Assembly: GCA_022841375.1 (NCBI GenBank)
Contig: JALHRQ010000006.1
Location: forward strand, 71,819 to 135,818
Direction of reading: 5' to 3'
Length of the DNA stretch: 64,000 bases
Source: Burkholderiales bacterium
GTDB lineage: Bacteria; Pseudomonadota; Gammaproteobacteria; Burkholderiales; SG8-41
A program made the position numbers and the translations under genes. This document shows positions 55,451 through 64,000 of this stretch, piece by piece; position 1 is the first letter of the stretch; each line of letters opens with the position of its first letter. Under the pieces are notes generated by a model. It had not been told where the DNA came from and ran no database searches. It was given only the letters and a program-made list of their open reading frames with translations.

Positions 55451-56635
55451 ATGTCTGACGACTCCTCCGCCGCTCCGGTCGCGACCGCGGCCCGACTGAT
55501 CACCATTTACCAGTTGATGGCGGTGGTGTTGCTGTGGAACAGCGCCTACAAGGGCGCGCGCGTGCTCAACACGCTGTATGCGCTGGAACTCGGCGCCTCA
55601 CCGCTGCATATCGGCCTGCTGCTGTCGACCTATGGCGTGTTTCCGCTGCTGCTCGCGGTGTATGCGGGGCGCATCGCCGATCGTTACGGCGCGCGCATCC
55701 CGATCCTCTCCGGTCTGGTGGTGTGCACGCTCGGTGTCATGCTGCCGTGGTTTGCACCCAGCCTGCCTTGGTTGTTTGTCGCTGCCGCTGTCACCGGGCT
55801 CGGTTTCATTCTCGGCCAGGTGGCACTGCAATCTCTGGTCGGATCGCTGGGCGAGGGCGAACAACGCACCAAGAATTTCAATTTTTATGCGCTGGTTATT
55901 GCGGTGGCCGATTTTGTCGGGCCGGTGTTTGCCGGTTTCTCGATCGACCATGCCGGCCATGTCATCACCTATCTGTTTCTGGGATTACTGAGCCTGGTCG
56001 CCGCGGTGACGCTGATGGTGATGGCCAAACGCGTGCCGCGGCACCGCCGGCCCGAGCCGCGGCCCGCTGCACACCGCATGTCCGACCTGTTCGGCAACGC
56101 CGACATGCGTCGCGTGCTGATCGCCAGCGCGGTGGTGATGACCGGCATCGACCTGTTCCAGCTTTACCTGCCGCTCTACGGGCACCAGACCGGCTTGTCC
56201 GCTTCGGCGATCGGCATGATCATGGGTTCAGCCGCTGTGGCTGCTTTTGTGTCGCGGGCGCTGCTGCCGCTGATGGTCGGCCGTTACGGTGAAGAGAAGA
56301 CGCTGCTCTACGCGCTGTTCCTGACTGCGGCGATGTTCGTACTGATCCCGTTTTTTTCGAGCGCGCTGGTGCTCGGCGTGATCTGTTTCACGCTGGGCCT
56401 GGGCATGGGGCTGGGCCAGCCGCTGACGGTGATGCTTTGCTACAACTACTCGCCAGCCGGACGCTCCGGTGAATCGCTGGGGCTGCGCATTGCCATCAAC
56501 AATTCCATGCATGTGATCGTGCCTACGGTATTCGGCGCGGTCGGCGCGGCCTTCGGTATTGGTCCGGTGTTCTGGATCAACGCCGGCGTGATCGCCGCGG
56601 GCAACTGGTACTCGCGCCGGCGCGAAGCCGCGTAA
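55451..56635 (+). CDS. MFS transporter, first of a tandem paralog pair
   Basis: The 394-residue protein has 12 helices with LVVLLWNSAYKGARVLNTLY-type start, AGRIADRYGARIP in loop 2-3, GLSASAIGM and GRSGESLGLRIAINNSMH. The next gene has the same landmarks, so they are paralogs 20 bp apart. The pair precedes a D-2-hydroxyacid dehydrogenase and a ThDP enzyme, which suggests import of a carboxylic acid. This is inference. Confidence 0.87.
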   Translation: MSDDSSAAPVATAARLITIYQLMAVVLLWNSAYKGARVLNTLYALELGASPLHIGLLLSTYGVFPLLLAVYAGRIADRYGARIPILSGLVVCTLGVMLPWFAPSLPWLFVAAAVTGLGFILGQVALQSLVGSLGEGEQRTKNFNFYALVIAVADFVGPVFAGFSIDHAGHVITYLFLGLLSLVAAVTLMVMAKRVPRHRRPEPRPAAHRMSDLFGNADMRRVLIASAVVMTGIDLFQLYLPLYGHQTGLSASAIGMIMGSAAVAAFVSRALLPLMVGRYGEEKTLLYALFLTAAMFVLIPFFSSALVLGVICFTLGLGMGLGQPLTVMLCYNYSPAGRSGESLGLRIAINNSMHVIVPTVFGAVGAAFGIGPVFWINAGVIAAGNWYSRRREAA

Positions 56636-56655
56636 GCATCGACGGAGCCGGCACC

Positions 56656-57792
56656 TTGTCCATTTATCTCGTCCTGTTTGCGGTGCTGCTCAATATGAGC
56701 GCCTTTCGCGGCAGCAAGGTGCTGGTGTCGCTGTTTGCGCTGGAGCTGGGTGCTCCGCAGATCATGCTGGGCATCATCGTCGCGTTGTATTCGCTGTGCC
56801 CGATGCTGCTCGCGCTGTATGCCGGCAAGCTGACCGACCGCATCGGCGTGCGCTGGCCGCTGATGCTGGGTTCGCTGGGTATTGCTGTGTCGCTGGTGCT
56901 GCCTGGCGCGATGCCGTCGCTGACGATGCTGTATCTGTCAGCGCTGCTGATCGGCGGCTCGCATGTGTTTTACAACGTCGCGGTGCAAAACCTGATCGGC
57001 ATGCTCAGCACCACGCCGGAGTTGCGTACCCGCAATTTCAGCAACTTCAGCCTGGTCATTGCCAGCGGCGGATTTGTCGGCCCGCTGATCGCCGGTTTTG
57101 CGATCGATACCGTTGGCCATGCCATCGCCTATCTGCTGATTGCCGTCGCGCCGGCAGCTACCGCGGCCATAGTGTTCTCGGCGCGCCGGCGGCTGGAGGA
57201 AATGCGTGGCGGCAAGTCCAAGGGCGAAGACGAAGCGATTTATGCCGTCGGCCTGCTCAGCAACGCGCCGCTGCGCCGGACCCTGATCACCAGTGGCATC
57301 ATTCTCACCGCCATCGATCTGTTCCAGTTCTATATGCCGGTTTATGGCCATGCCATCGGTTTGTCCGCGTCAGCAATCGGCATGGTGCTGGCGATGTTCG
57401 CCGCCGCGTCGTTCATCGTTCGCGTCATCATGCCCAAGTTCATCGCCCGCGTCGGCGAGGAAAAAGTGCTGACGGCTTCGATTTTTATCGCGTCCGGCAC
57501 TTATCTGCTGTTTCCGCTGGTGGAAAGCGGCCTGGTGCTCGCAGCCATCGCATTCCTTCTCGGTCTGGGCACTGGCTGCGGCCAGCCGCTGACGCTGATG
57601 ATGATCTATGCCCGCGCGCCGGAGGGGCGCTCCGGCGAGGCGCTGGGTCTTAGAATGGCGATCAACAACGTGACCCATATTGCAGTGCCTTTGTTTTTCG
57701 GGGCGGTCGGCACCGCCTTCGGCGTGACCCCGGTATTTCTCGCCAACGCCTTCATGCTCGGCGTCGGCGGCTTCATCAGTCGCCGGCGCTGA
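56656..57792 (+). CDS. MFS transporter, second of a tandem paralog pair
   Basis: The 378-residue protein starts at a TTG with GGAG upstream. It shares AGKLTDRIGVRWP, GLSASAIGM, and GRSGEALGLRMAINN with the gene before it and lacks the short N-terminal extension. About 12 helices. A heterodimer or sub-functionalised pair are both possible. Confidence 0.85.
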   Translation: MSIYLVLFAVLLNMSAFRGSKVLVSLFALELGAPQIMLGIIVALYSLCPMLLALYAGKLTDRIGVRWPLMLGSLGIAVSLVLPGAMPSLTMLYLSALLIGGSHVFYNVAVQNLIGMLSTTPELRTRNFSNFSLVIASGGFVGPLIAGFAIDTVGHAIAYLLIAVAPAATAAIVFSARRRLEEMRGGKSKGEDEAIYAVGLLSNAPLRRTLITSGIILTAIDLFQFYMPVYGHAIGLSASAIGMVLAMFAAASFIVRVIMPKFIARVGEEKVLTASIFIASGTYLLFPLVESGLVLAAIAFLLGLGTGCGQPLTLMMIYARAPEGRSGEALGLRMAINNVTHIAVPLFFGAVGTAFGVTPVFLANAFMLGVGGFISRRR

Positions 57793-57858
57793 CCCCGATA
57801 TAATTTCCCTTATTGATCTTCCTAATTGACCTTCAGCATTCACCATCAGGACCCCACC

Positions 57859-58830
57859 ATGAAAATCGCCATCATCGATGACTATCAGGACGCCTTCCGC
57901 AACCTGGAATGCGCCAAACAGCTGGCCGGGCATGAGTTGCTGGTTTACACCGATACCGAAAAAGACCCCGCCAAACTGGCTGACCGGCTCAAGGATGCGG
58001 ATATTGTGGTGCTGACGCAGCAGCGCTCGAAAATGACCCGCGCAGTGATCGAAAAGCTGCCCAAGCTCAAGCTGATCAGCCAGACCGGCCGCAATGCCTA
58101 TCACATCGACATCGAAGCCTGCACCGAGAAGGGCGTGCTCATTTCCGCAGGCGGCGGGGGTAATCCCAATCCCACGGCGGAACTGGCGTGGGGGCTGATT
58201 CTGGCAGCGCTGCGGCGCATCCCGCAGGAAGTGCAGCGGTTGAAGAACGGGCAGTGGCAGGGTTCGGTCGGCGTCGGGCTGTCCGGCAAGACGCTGGGCA
58301 TTTACGCCTACGGCCGCATCGGCAGCCTGGTGGCACAGGTCGGCAAGGCCTTCGGCATGCGCGTGTGGTGCTGGGGCCGCGAGGGTTCGACGGCCAAGGC
58401 AAAAGCCGCAGGTTTTGAGGTCGCACCGAATCGTGAAGCTTTTTTTGCCGAGTCCGATGTCATTTCGCTGCATCTGCCGTTGAACGACGGCACGCGCGGC
58501 ATTGTCACCGAAGCGGATCTCACGCGGATGAAGCCAACGGCGCTGATCGTCAATACCAGCCGCGCGCCGATCATTGCCAAGGACGCGCTGGTCAAGGCGC
58601 TGAAAACCGGACGCCCGGGTCGCGCGGCGATTGACGTGTTCGAGGAAGAGCCGGTGCTCAATGCCAATCATCCGCTGATCGGCATGGACAACGTGGTGTG
58701 CACGCCGCATTTGGGGTATGTCGAAGAGCGCACCTACGATTCGTATTACGGCACCGCGGTCGAGCAGATTCAGGCTTATCTTGCGGGGGCGCCGATCAAT
58801 GTTGCCAATCCGGACGTGCTGAAAAAATAA
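57859..58830 (+). CDS. D-2-hydroxyacid dehydrogenase family protein
   Basis: The ATG at 57859 (MKIAIIDDYQDAFRNLECA) is preferred. The 323-residue enzyme has the nucleotide motif GKTLGIYAYGRIGSLVAQVG, catalytic Arg in VNTSRAPII, Glu in DVFEEEP and His in TPHLGYVEE. It interconverts 2-keto and D-2-hydroxy acids with NAD(H). GYGRIG as AYGRIG is normal. It lies between the MFS pair and the ThDP enzyme gene, probably in one operon. Confidence 0.9.
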   Translation: MKIAIIDDYQDAFRNLECAKQLAGHELLVYTDTEKDPAKLADRLKDADIVVLTQQRSKMTRAVIEKLPKLKLISQTGRNAYHIDIEACTEKGVLISAGGGGNPNPTAELAWGLILAALRRIPQEVQRLKNGQWQGSVGVGLSGKTLGIYAYGRIGSLVAQVGKAFGMRVWCWGREGSTAKAKAAGFEVAPNREAFFAESDVISLHLPLNDGTRGIVTEADLTRMKPTALIVNTSRAPIIAKDALVKALKTGRPGRAAIDVFEEEPVLNANHPLIGMDNVVCTPHLGYVEERTYDSYYGTAVEQIQAYLAGAPINVANPDVLKK

Positions 58831-58861
58831 GCCGCCGGTTTTTTTGCATCTGGAGGAGATC

Positions 58862-60550
58862 ATGAGCACAAAAAAAATGCGTTGCGGCGTTGCCGCCATC
58901 GAGGCGCTTCGGGCGGCTGGTGTTTCCAAAGTCTTTGGCCTGATGGGTTCGAGCACGCTGGAAATGTATGACGCTTTGTATGACGCGAAGGACATCGAAT
59001 ACATCGGTGTGCGCCACGAAAACTGCGGCATGCACATGGCCGACGCCTACGGCCGCGTGACGCAGACGCCGGGCGTGTTCATCTGCGGGCAGGCGGGCCC
59101 GGGTTCGGCGAACATGGTGCTGGGACTGGCGCAGGCCAGGTTTGCCTATTCGCCGGTGGTGGCGATCACCGGCCTCGCATCGACTGAACATCTCGGCCGC
59201 GACGCATTTCAGGAAATCGACCAGAACACACTGTTCCTGCCGGTGACCAAACGGGTGATGACGGTGCCGCGTCCGGAACGCATTCCGGAATTTATTCTTG
59301 AGGCCTTCCGCATTGCCAACGCCGGACGTCGCGGTCCGGTAGTGGTGAACATTCCGCGCGATCTGTTCAACCATGATATCGATGTTCATATGCCGATGAA
59401 TCCGCCGGCATCCAGCCGTCCGCCGGCGGCTGATCCTGCGGCACTGGCGGAAATCAGCAAAATGATTCTTGCCGCGAAGCGCCCGGTGTTTCATGCCGGC
59501 GCCGGTATCAAATGGGCGCGTGCCAGTGTCAAGCTCGCCGCGCTCGCCGAAAAACTGCAGATTCCGGTGACCAGTTCTGCCGGCCATGCCGACATTCTGC
59601 CGATGGATTTTCCGCTGCATGCCGGCGGTGTCGGTCCGCGCGGCAATCCGGTGGCGAGCGAGCTGACCCGCGAAGCCGATCTGATCATCGCGCTCGGCAC
59701 ACGGCTCGGCTTCAACACCACGTTCTACAAATACACCGATATCGCCACCGGCGCGAAAATCGTTCAAATCGATGTCGATCCCGCTGCGCTTGGTCGTTAT
59801 TTCCCGACGGCGCTGGCGGTGACCGCCGACGCCGGTTCGGTGATCGACGGCCTCACCGCGCTGATGGCGTCGATTGCCGCAGACAAAGCCCCGTGGCGCG
59901 CGCGCAATGAGCAGTATCTGAAAGCGCGTGCCGCGTTGTGGGCGGAGCGCGAAGCGTCCGGCGCACGCACGCAGACGCCGCTGCATCCCGACGTGATCTA
60001 TGCCGAACTGCGCAAGGCGGCGCCGCGCAATTCGATCTTCACGCTCGATGCCGGCACCACAGGGTTTCAGGCCACAGACCAGTTGCCCTGTTACGAAGCG
60101 CCGTCGCTGCTGACGCCGCTGGATTGCGGCATGGTCGGTTTTTCATATTCGGCCGCCCTCGGCGCCCAGGTGGCGGCGCCGCACCGCGCGGCGATTTCAC
60201 TGATGGGCGACGGCGGCTTCGGCATGACCATGGGCGAAATGACCACGGCGGTGATGAGCAACATCCCGGCGATCGGCATCGTCATGGACAACGGTACCTG
60301 GGGTTCGGAAATCGCCTACCAGCGTGATTTCTACGCCGGGCGTTATATCGGCGCCCATGTGCACAGCCCGCGTTTTGATGAAGTGATGAAACTCACCGGC
60401 GGCAACGGTTATCACCCGACCGCAGCCGGCGAAACCGCCGATGCCTTGCGTGATGCCCTGAAAGCCGGCAAGCCGGCGATCATTCACGTCAAGGTTGATC
60501 CGGAAGCGACGATCAGCTTCCGCAAGGACGCGCTGCAAAAGCGCGCTTGA
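58862..60550 (+). CDS. Thiamine-diphosphate-dependent enzyme (acetolactate synthase-like)
   Basis: The ATG at 58862 has GGAGGAG just upstream. The 562-residue protein has the three ThDP domains: PYR with the catalytic Glu in VRHENCGMHMADAYGR, a central domain, and PP with the ThDP motif GDGGFGMTMGEMTTAVM to NGTWGSE. Close relatives include acetolactate synthase, oxalyl-CoA decarboxylase and sulfoacetaldehyde acetyltransferase, and I cannot choose. It lacks the neighbouring ilvH that a true biosynthetic ALS usually has. Confidence 0.87.
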   Translation: MSTKKMRCGVAAIEALRAAGVSKVFGLMGSSTLEMYDALYDAKDIEYIGVRHENCGMHMADAYGRVTQTPGVFICGQAGPGSANMVLGLAQARFAYSPVVAITGLASTEHLGRDAFQEIDQNTLFLPVTKRVMTVPRPERIPEFILEAFRIANAGRRGPVVVNIPRDLFNHDIDVHMPMNPPASSRPPAADPAALAEISKMILAAKRPVFHAGAGIKWARASVKLAALAEKLQIPVTSSAGHADILPMDFPLHAGGVGPRGNPVASELTREADLIIALGTRLGFNTTFYKYTDIATGAKIVQIDVDPAALGRYFPTALAVTADAGSVIDGLTALMASIAADKAPWRARNEQYLKARAALWAEREASGARTQTPLHPDVIYAELRKAAPRNSIFTLDAGTTGFQATDQLPCYEAPSLLTPLDCGMVGFSYSAALGAQVAAPHRAAISLMGDGGFGMTMGEMTTAVMSNIPAIGIVMDNGTWGSEIAYQRDFYAGRYIGAHVHSPRFDEVMKLTGGNGYHPTAAGETADALRDALKAGKPAIIHVKVDPEATISFRKDALQKRA

Positions 60551-60589
60551 GCTTTAGCCATTGAGTTTACATAATTGGCCGACCCGATT

Positions 60590-60652
60590 CCGTTCGCCCC
60601 GAGTCCTTCGACAGGCTCAGGACAGGCTTGTCGAAGGACTCAGCCCGAACGG
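60590..60652. repeat. CCGTTCG intergenic palindrome
   Basis: CCGTTCG (60590-60596) and CGAACGG (60646-60652) bound a sequence with TCCTTCGACAGGCTCAGGAC and its inverted TTGTCGAAGGACTCAG. This type of element is common in proteobacterial intergenic DNA. Confidence 0.75.
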
Positions 60653-60682
60653 TGTCAGGTATTCAGGAAAGATCATTAACTG

Positions 60683-61321
60683 ATGAGTCTGCAGATTACA
60701 CCGGTGCAGGTGATGGATTATCTCGGCGTCGCCGTGTTTGCGGTCAGCGGTGTGCTGGCGGCGGGCCGCAAAGAGCTCGACTGGTTCGGCGTACTGGTGA
60801 TTGCCACAGTGACCGCGATCGGCGGCGGCACGCTGCGCGACCTGCTGATCGACCGCCCGGTATTCTGGCTGGCGGATACGGGTTATCTGTGGACCATTCT
60901 CCTGGCCACGCTGCTGACGCTGCTGGTGGTGCGCGTCCGCTATATTCCGCTGCGCGCCTTGCTGGTGGCCGATGCGCTGGGTCTCGCCCTGTTCGCGATC
61001 AGCGGTGCACGCATTACCGAAGCCGCAGGTCATGGCGGCATCGTCGCGGTGATCCTCGGCACCATGACCGGCGTCGCCGGCGGTGTGATCCGCGACATCC
61101 TGCTCGCGGAAATTCCGCTGCTGCTGCGCGACCGCGAGATCTACGCCACCGCCGCACTGGCCGGCATCATCGTCTATCTGGGATTGCAGGCCATGGGCCT
61201 GGAACGTACGACAGCCGCTTATTTCGGCATGGCCGTGATCGTGGTGGTGCGTTTTACCGGGATTTTTCTCGGACTGCGCATGCCGGCGTTGCGCCTCGGC
61301 GATTCCAAAAAACCGGATTAA
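60683..61321 (+). CDS. TRIC/UPF0126-family membrane protein (YicG-like)
   Basis: The 212-residue protein has seven helices and two internal repeats of the UPF0126 (glycine transporter) domain, each with the GG-R-D-L motif: GGGTLRDLLIDRPVFWL and GGVIRDILLAEIPLLL. Bacterial members are described as TRIC-like cation channels or glycine transporters. The first repeat starts VMDYLGVAVFAVSGVLAAG. Confidence 0.9.
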   Translation: MSLQITPVQVMDYLGVAVFAVSGVLAAGRKELDWFGVLVIATVTAIGGGTLRDLLIDRPVFWLADTGYLWTILLATLLTLLVVRVRYIPLRALLVADALGLALFAISGARITEAAGHGGIVAVILGTMTGVAGGVIRDILLAEIPLLLRDREIYATAALAGIIVYLGLQAMGLERTTAAYFGMAVIVVVRFTGIFLGLRMPALRLGDSKKPD

Positions 61322-61382
61322 GCGCGGGACCGGTTTTTCAGTTTTTCACCAGCCACAAGCCACCAGTTACCCATCACCGGTT

Positions 61383-61940
61383 TCAGTGAAGATGACGGTT
61401 GCGCGGGTGCAGCGGAATCACCGTCGAGCTGGTAGTGCCCGCAGATTCATTCGCCGGTTTTTCCGGTTTGTGCGCGTCGAACATCCGCGTCACCATTTCG
61501 GTGACCTGCTCGACTTCGGTTTTACCGATATGGCGCGACAGCATGTGGCCGAGATCCTCGACCACGCACTGACGGCGGAATTCATGGATGGCTTCCGGCG
61601 TCGGGCCGACAAAAAACTGATAAAACTCGTCTTCGCCGCTGTCCGGGTAATAGGTGACTTCGACTTCGGAGGCGTATTCGGTCAGCGGGCCGAGGCTGTT
61701 GCAGGCTTCGGTCAGCTTGTTGTGAAAGCTGCGACCGACTTCAGCCGTCCAGCAGAAGCTGACCACGCGTTCGCCGGCTTCGTAAACGATGCCCGGTTCA
61801 TCGCGCTCCAGGCTTTTGGCGTCGGCCAGATGATCGGCATCCACGTAATCGAGCCAGGGGCGCAGCGCGAGTTCAACCTGCGCCAGGCGTACGCCTTTGC
61901 ACAGGAATACGCTGCCGTGGACATGGACTTCGGTTTTCAT
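61383..61940 (-). CDS. DUF6806-like cytosolic protein
   Basis: The start is the ATG at 61938-61940 (MKTEVHVHGSVFLCKGVRL). The upstream frame to 62093 is not protein-like. The 185-residue protein has no signal or helix. It contains EVTYYPDSGEDEFYQFFVG and RQCVVEDLGHMLSRHIG, which recall DUF6806-type proteins of betaproteobacteria. The match is from memory. Function is unknown. Confidence 0.7.
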   Translation of the reverse strand: MKTEVHVHGSVFLCKGVRLAQVELALRPWLDYVDADHLADAKSLERDEPGIVYEAGERVVSFCWTAEVGRSFHNKLTEACNSLGPLTEYASEVEVTYYPDSGEDEFYQFFVGPTPEAIHEFRRQCVVEDLGHMLSRHIGKTEVEQVTEMVTRMFDAHKPEKPANESAGTTSSTVIPLHPRNRHLH

Positions 61941-62094
61941 TGCAGGTGACTCCGATGGGGAAGCTGATGCAGGTGGTTCAAACCTGCGGGGGGCGCAAAG
62001 GATACCACAGACAACTAAGGCTCTATAAAAATATAAATAAAAACAATTAGTTACAGTATTATCCGGGCAGCACATGAGGCCCGACAACTGCAAG

Positions 62095-63015
62095 CTAAGC
62101 CTGTGCCAAGCCCAGTTTGCGCAGCAGTGCGCCCATCACCACGCGCTCCTGATCGAGGAAGGCATCCAGAGCAGCGCCGCCGAGGTAGGTGTTGGCCCAG
62201 TATTTGTCCGCGAGCTCGCTATTCCATTCCGGCGTCGCCGTGGCGGCCCGCAGCGCGTGATCCCAGAATGCGATCTGCGCCGGCGTGATGCCGGCGGCGC
62301 AGATGACGCCACGCCAGGTACCGATCACGCAGTCGACGCCGCATTCGGTCCAGGTCGGTACGTCGGCATAAAGCCGCGGCAGGCGCTGTGGTGCTGAAAC
62401 CGCGATGGCGCGAACCTGTCCGGTAGCCATGGCTTTGGTCGCGCTGACCGCGGTAATCGCAGCCACTTCCGCGCGGTGTTCAATCACGTCGGCCACGGCA
62501 TACAACGCGGAATCGAAGACGTTGATCTGCAACGCCTGGATGTCGCCGCCGGCTTTGGCGGTGACCTGCGCCAGCGCCATGTGATTGATGTTGCCGATGG
62601 CCGTAGCCAGCGCGATGCGGCAGCCCGCGGTGTCGTCGGCAAGGCGCTGCATGAAATCCGCGGCATTGCGGATCGGTGAATCCACGCGCACTACAAATGC
62701 AATGTATTCGGTGTAGAGATTGGCCAGCGGCGTCAGCGCGGTATGGTCGAAATCCGCTTCGCCGAGTTGGCGGTTGGTGATCACGGTCGGTGAATTGATT
62801 GCCAGCACATGCGGGTTGCCGGTCTGGGTGTGCAGATAATCCCAGCCGTTGCCGCCGCCGCGACCGGGAATGTTGGTGAGCTTGATCGGCTGGTTGACGA
62901 GTTTGTTGGCCTCGAGAATGCCGATCAACGCCCGCGCCGGCCGATCCTGTCCGCCGCCGGCCGGGGTGCCGGCAACGAGTTCGATGCCGTGTTCAGGTTG
63001 CCATTCCGGTTTCAT
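62095..63015 (-). CDS. TctC/Bug-like solute-binding protein without signal peptide
   Basis: The ATG at 63013-63015 overlaps the stop of the MFS gene (ATGA). The 306-residue protein begins MKPEWQPEHGIELVAGTPAGGGQDR at once with the mature TctC fold. The upstream frame is only the antisense of the MFS gene, so no export signal is available. Later parts fit the family: LTNIPGRGGGNGWDYLHTQ, NLYTEYIAFVVRVDSPI and the C-terminal KYWANTYLGG. It may act in the cytoplasm or be an export-defective copy. Confidence 0.8.
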   Translation of the reverse strand: MKPEWQPEHGIELVAGTPAGGGQDRPARALIGILEANKLVNQPIKLTNIPGRGGGNGWDYLHTQTGNPHVLAINSPTVITNRQLGEADFDHTALTPLANLYTEYIAFVVRVDSPIRNAADFMQRLADDTAGCRIALATAIGNINHMALAQVTAKAGGDIQALQINVFDSALYAVADVIEHRAEVAAITAVSATKAMATGQVRAIAVSAPQRLPRLYADVPTWTECGVDCVIGTWRGVICAAGITPAQIAFWDHALRAATATPEWNSELADKYWANTYLGGAALDAFLDQERVVMGALLRKLGLAQA

Positions 63016-64000
63016 GCGGCCGGGGAGCGCAGATCCTCGCGCGGCACAAAAAGCACCAGCAGGTTGGCGGCGATGATGGTGCCGGCGAGAAAGTAGAAAG
63101 CAGCGTAGACATTCCAGGTATCGGCGATCAGGCCGAAGGTCGCCGGTGCGATGCTGCCGCCGATGGCGAGAATGGTGAACTGCAGTCCCACGCCGGTGCC
63201 GGCCAGCCGCTTCGGCGTGTTTTCCACCGCCCAGGCCTGCATCACCGGGCGCATCGCGTATAGGAAAAAGCCAACCAGCGCGACAAACACGATGAACAAA
63301 AAGGATTGGCCGGCGAAGACCATGCCGATGATGGTGACCCCGGTCAGGACCATGCTCGACAGCACGACCTGACGCCGGCCGACCTTGTCCGAGACATGTC
63401 CGGCAATCGGCCCGGCGATCAGACCTGCGACCTGCAGTACGGTCATGCATACGCCGATGGCAATTGTTGAATAACCCTGTTCATAAGCCAGGTACACCGG
63501 CAGGAACACCATCAACCCGACCTGGGTCAGGGTGCGGCAGCCGCCACTGATGCAGATCAGCATCAGCGCGCGGTTGCGCATCAGCGTGCCCAGATCATGC
63601 AGGTACTGGCGTGCGTTCCATTTGCTGTCGTTACCGGCGTTGACGCCGTCTTTTAAATTTTCTTTATTTGCTTCTGCTTTGTCCTTGCTGCCATCCGTTG
63701 CGCGGGTGGTGGCGAGTGCGCCGACCAGCACCAGGATCATCGTCGCCATTACCAGGCCGGGCACGATGTTGATCACTACCACCTCGCGCCAGGTGAACCA
63801 GGCGAGCAATGTCCCGGCGGCCAGCGGCGCCAGAGCTTCGCCGATATTGCCGCCCATGCCGTGAAAGGACAGGACCAGACCCTTGCGCTGCGGATACTGG
63901 TGAGCCAGCGTCGGAATCGCTGCCGGATGCCACAGGTTGTTGCCGATGCCGACCAGCATCACGCACACCACCAGCATCCACATGCTGTTAGTCAGGCTCA
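63012..64000 (-). CDS. MFS transporter, 5' end outside the window
   Basis: The minus-strand frame is open to the right edge (codons before the M at 63983 are S-L-T-N-S), so the N terminus is missing. The visible part has helices 3-12 of an MFS carrier, with GNNLWHPAAIPTLAHQYPQRKG, ISGGCRTLTQVGLMVFLPVY, and GHVSDKVGRRQVVLSSMVL. A charged loop of about 45 residues lies in the middle. It is coupled to the leaderless TctC-like gene by a 4-bp overlap, so both are in one operon. Confidence 0.85.
   Translation of the reverse strand, partial: SLTNSMWMLVVCVMLVGIGNNLWHPAAIPTLAHQYPQRKGLVLSFHGMGGNIGEALAPLAAGTLLAWFTWREVVVINIVPGLVMATMILVLVGALATTRATDGSKDKAEANKENLKDGVNAGNDSKWNARQYLHDLGTLMRNRALMLICISGGCRTLTQVGLMVFLPVYLAYEQGYSTIAIGVCMTVLQVAGLIAGPIAGHVSDKVGRRQVVLSSMVLTGVTIIGMVFAGQSFLFIVFVALVGFFLYAMRPVMQAWAVENTPKRLAGTGVGLQFTILAIGGSIAPATFGLIADTWNVYAAFYFLAGTIIAANLLVLFVPREDLRSPAA

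Noticed and set aside
57370-59037. 555-residue antisense frame over an MFS gene and the dehydrogenase
   Set aside because: It crosses two well-supported genes and has no recognisable domain.

Overview
The window is about 64 kb of GC-rich chromosomal DNA that reads as a betaproteobacterium. The strongest reason is gene order: ibaG-murA-hisGDCBHAFIE-tatABC-degQ-type protease-nif3 family gene-petABC-sspAB is a typical betaproteobacterial backbone. Mla lipid-transport genes, Bug-type (TctC) solute-binding proteins and a short-form HisG fit the same group. I cannot place genus or family from the sequence alone.

Region 1 (1-20046). After the 3' end of a CPA2/Kef-type cation:proton antiporter comes an almost entirely minus-strand MSHA-type type IV pilus locus: a prepilin, two pseudopilin-like genes, mshK/J/I/G/E/N/L/M-like assembly genes and an NtrC-type response regulator. 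A histidine kinase sits alone on the plus strand inside it. The locus also carries an ABC exporter whose ATPase is at one end (19324-20046) and whose permease is at the other (3015-3779). A very good sigma-54 promoter match (2071-2086) lies upstream of the prepilin gene. I infer a PilS/PilR-like circuit that controls the pilin.

Region 2 (20236-25455). mlaFEDCB (inner-membrane phospholipid transport, without mlaA) is followed by a YadG/YadH-type ABC exporter and a BolA-family ibaG-like gene. Region 3 (25456-36575). murA, an oppositely oriented second MlaF paralog whose switch histidine is a tyrosine, then hisG-hisE and tatABC. Region 4 (36604-43322). A DegQ-type protease, a Nif3-family protein, a small Tyr/Pro-rich secreted protein, the cytochrome bc1 operon petABC (Rieske is probably a Tat substrate) and sspAB.

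Region 5 (43485-53045). A Tat-exported amidohydrolase, a beta-hydroxyacid dehydrogenase-like gene, tRNA-Thr(TGT), a Gld-type ABC cassette (ATPase, permease, GldG-like, DUF4340-like), a small lipoprotein and a Bug receptor. Region 6 (53581-64000) is accessory: a stand-alone PilT N-domain-like protein, four MFS transporters (two are tandem paralogs), a D-2-hydroxyacid dehydrogenase, a ThDP enzyme, a TRIC/UPF0126 membrane protein, a DUF6806-like protein and a TctC-like protein without signal peptide that overlaps the last MFS gene.

The window is rich in dispersed intergenic repeats: two copies of a ~320-bp element, a ~29-bp element present five times (twice inside coding sequence), a family of GTGAGGAGTAAGG-type inverted repeats placed between operon genes, a MITE-like element and several palindromes. 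No CRISPR array, rRNA, intact insertion sequence or prophage was seen.
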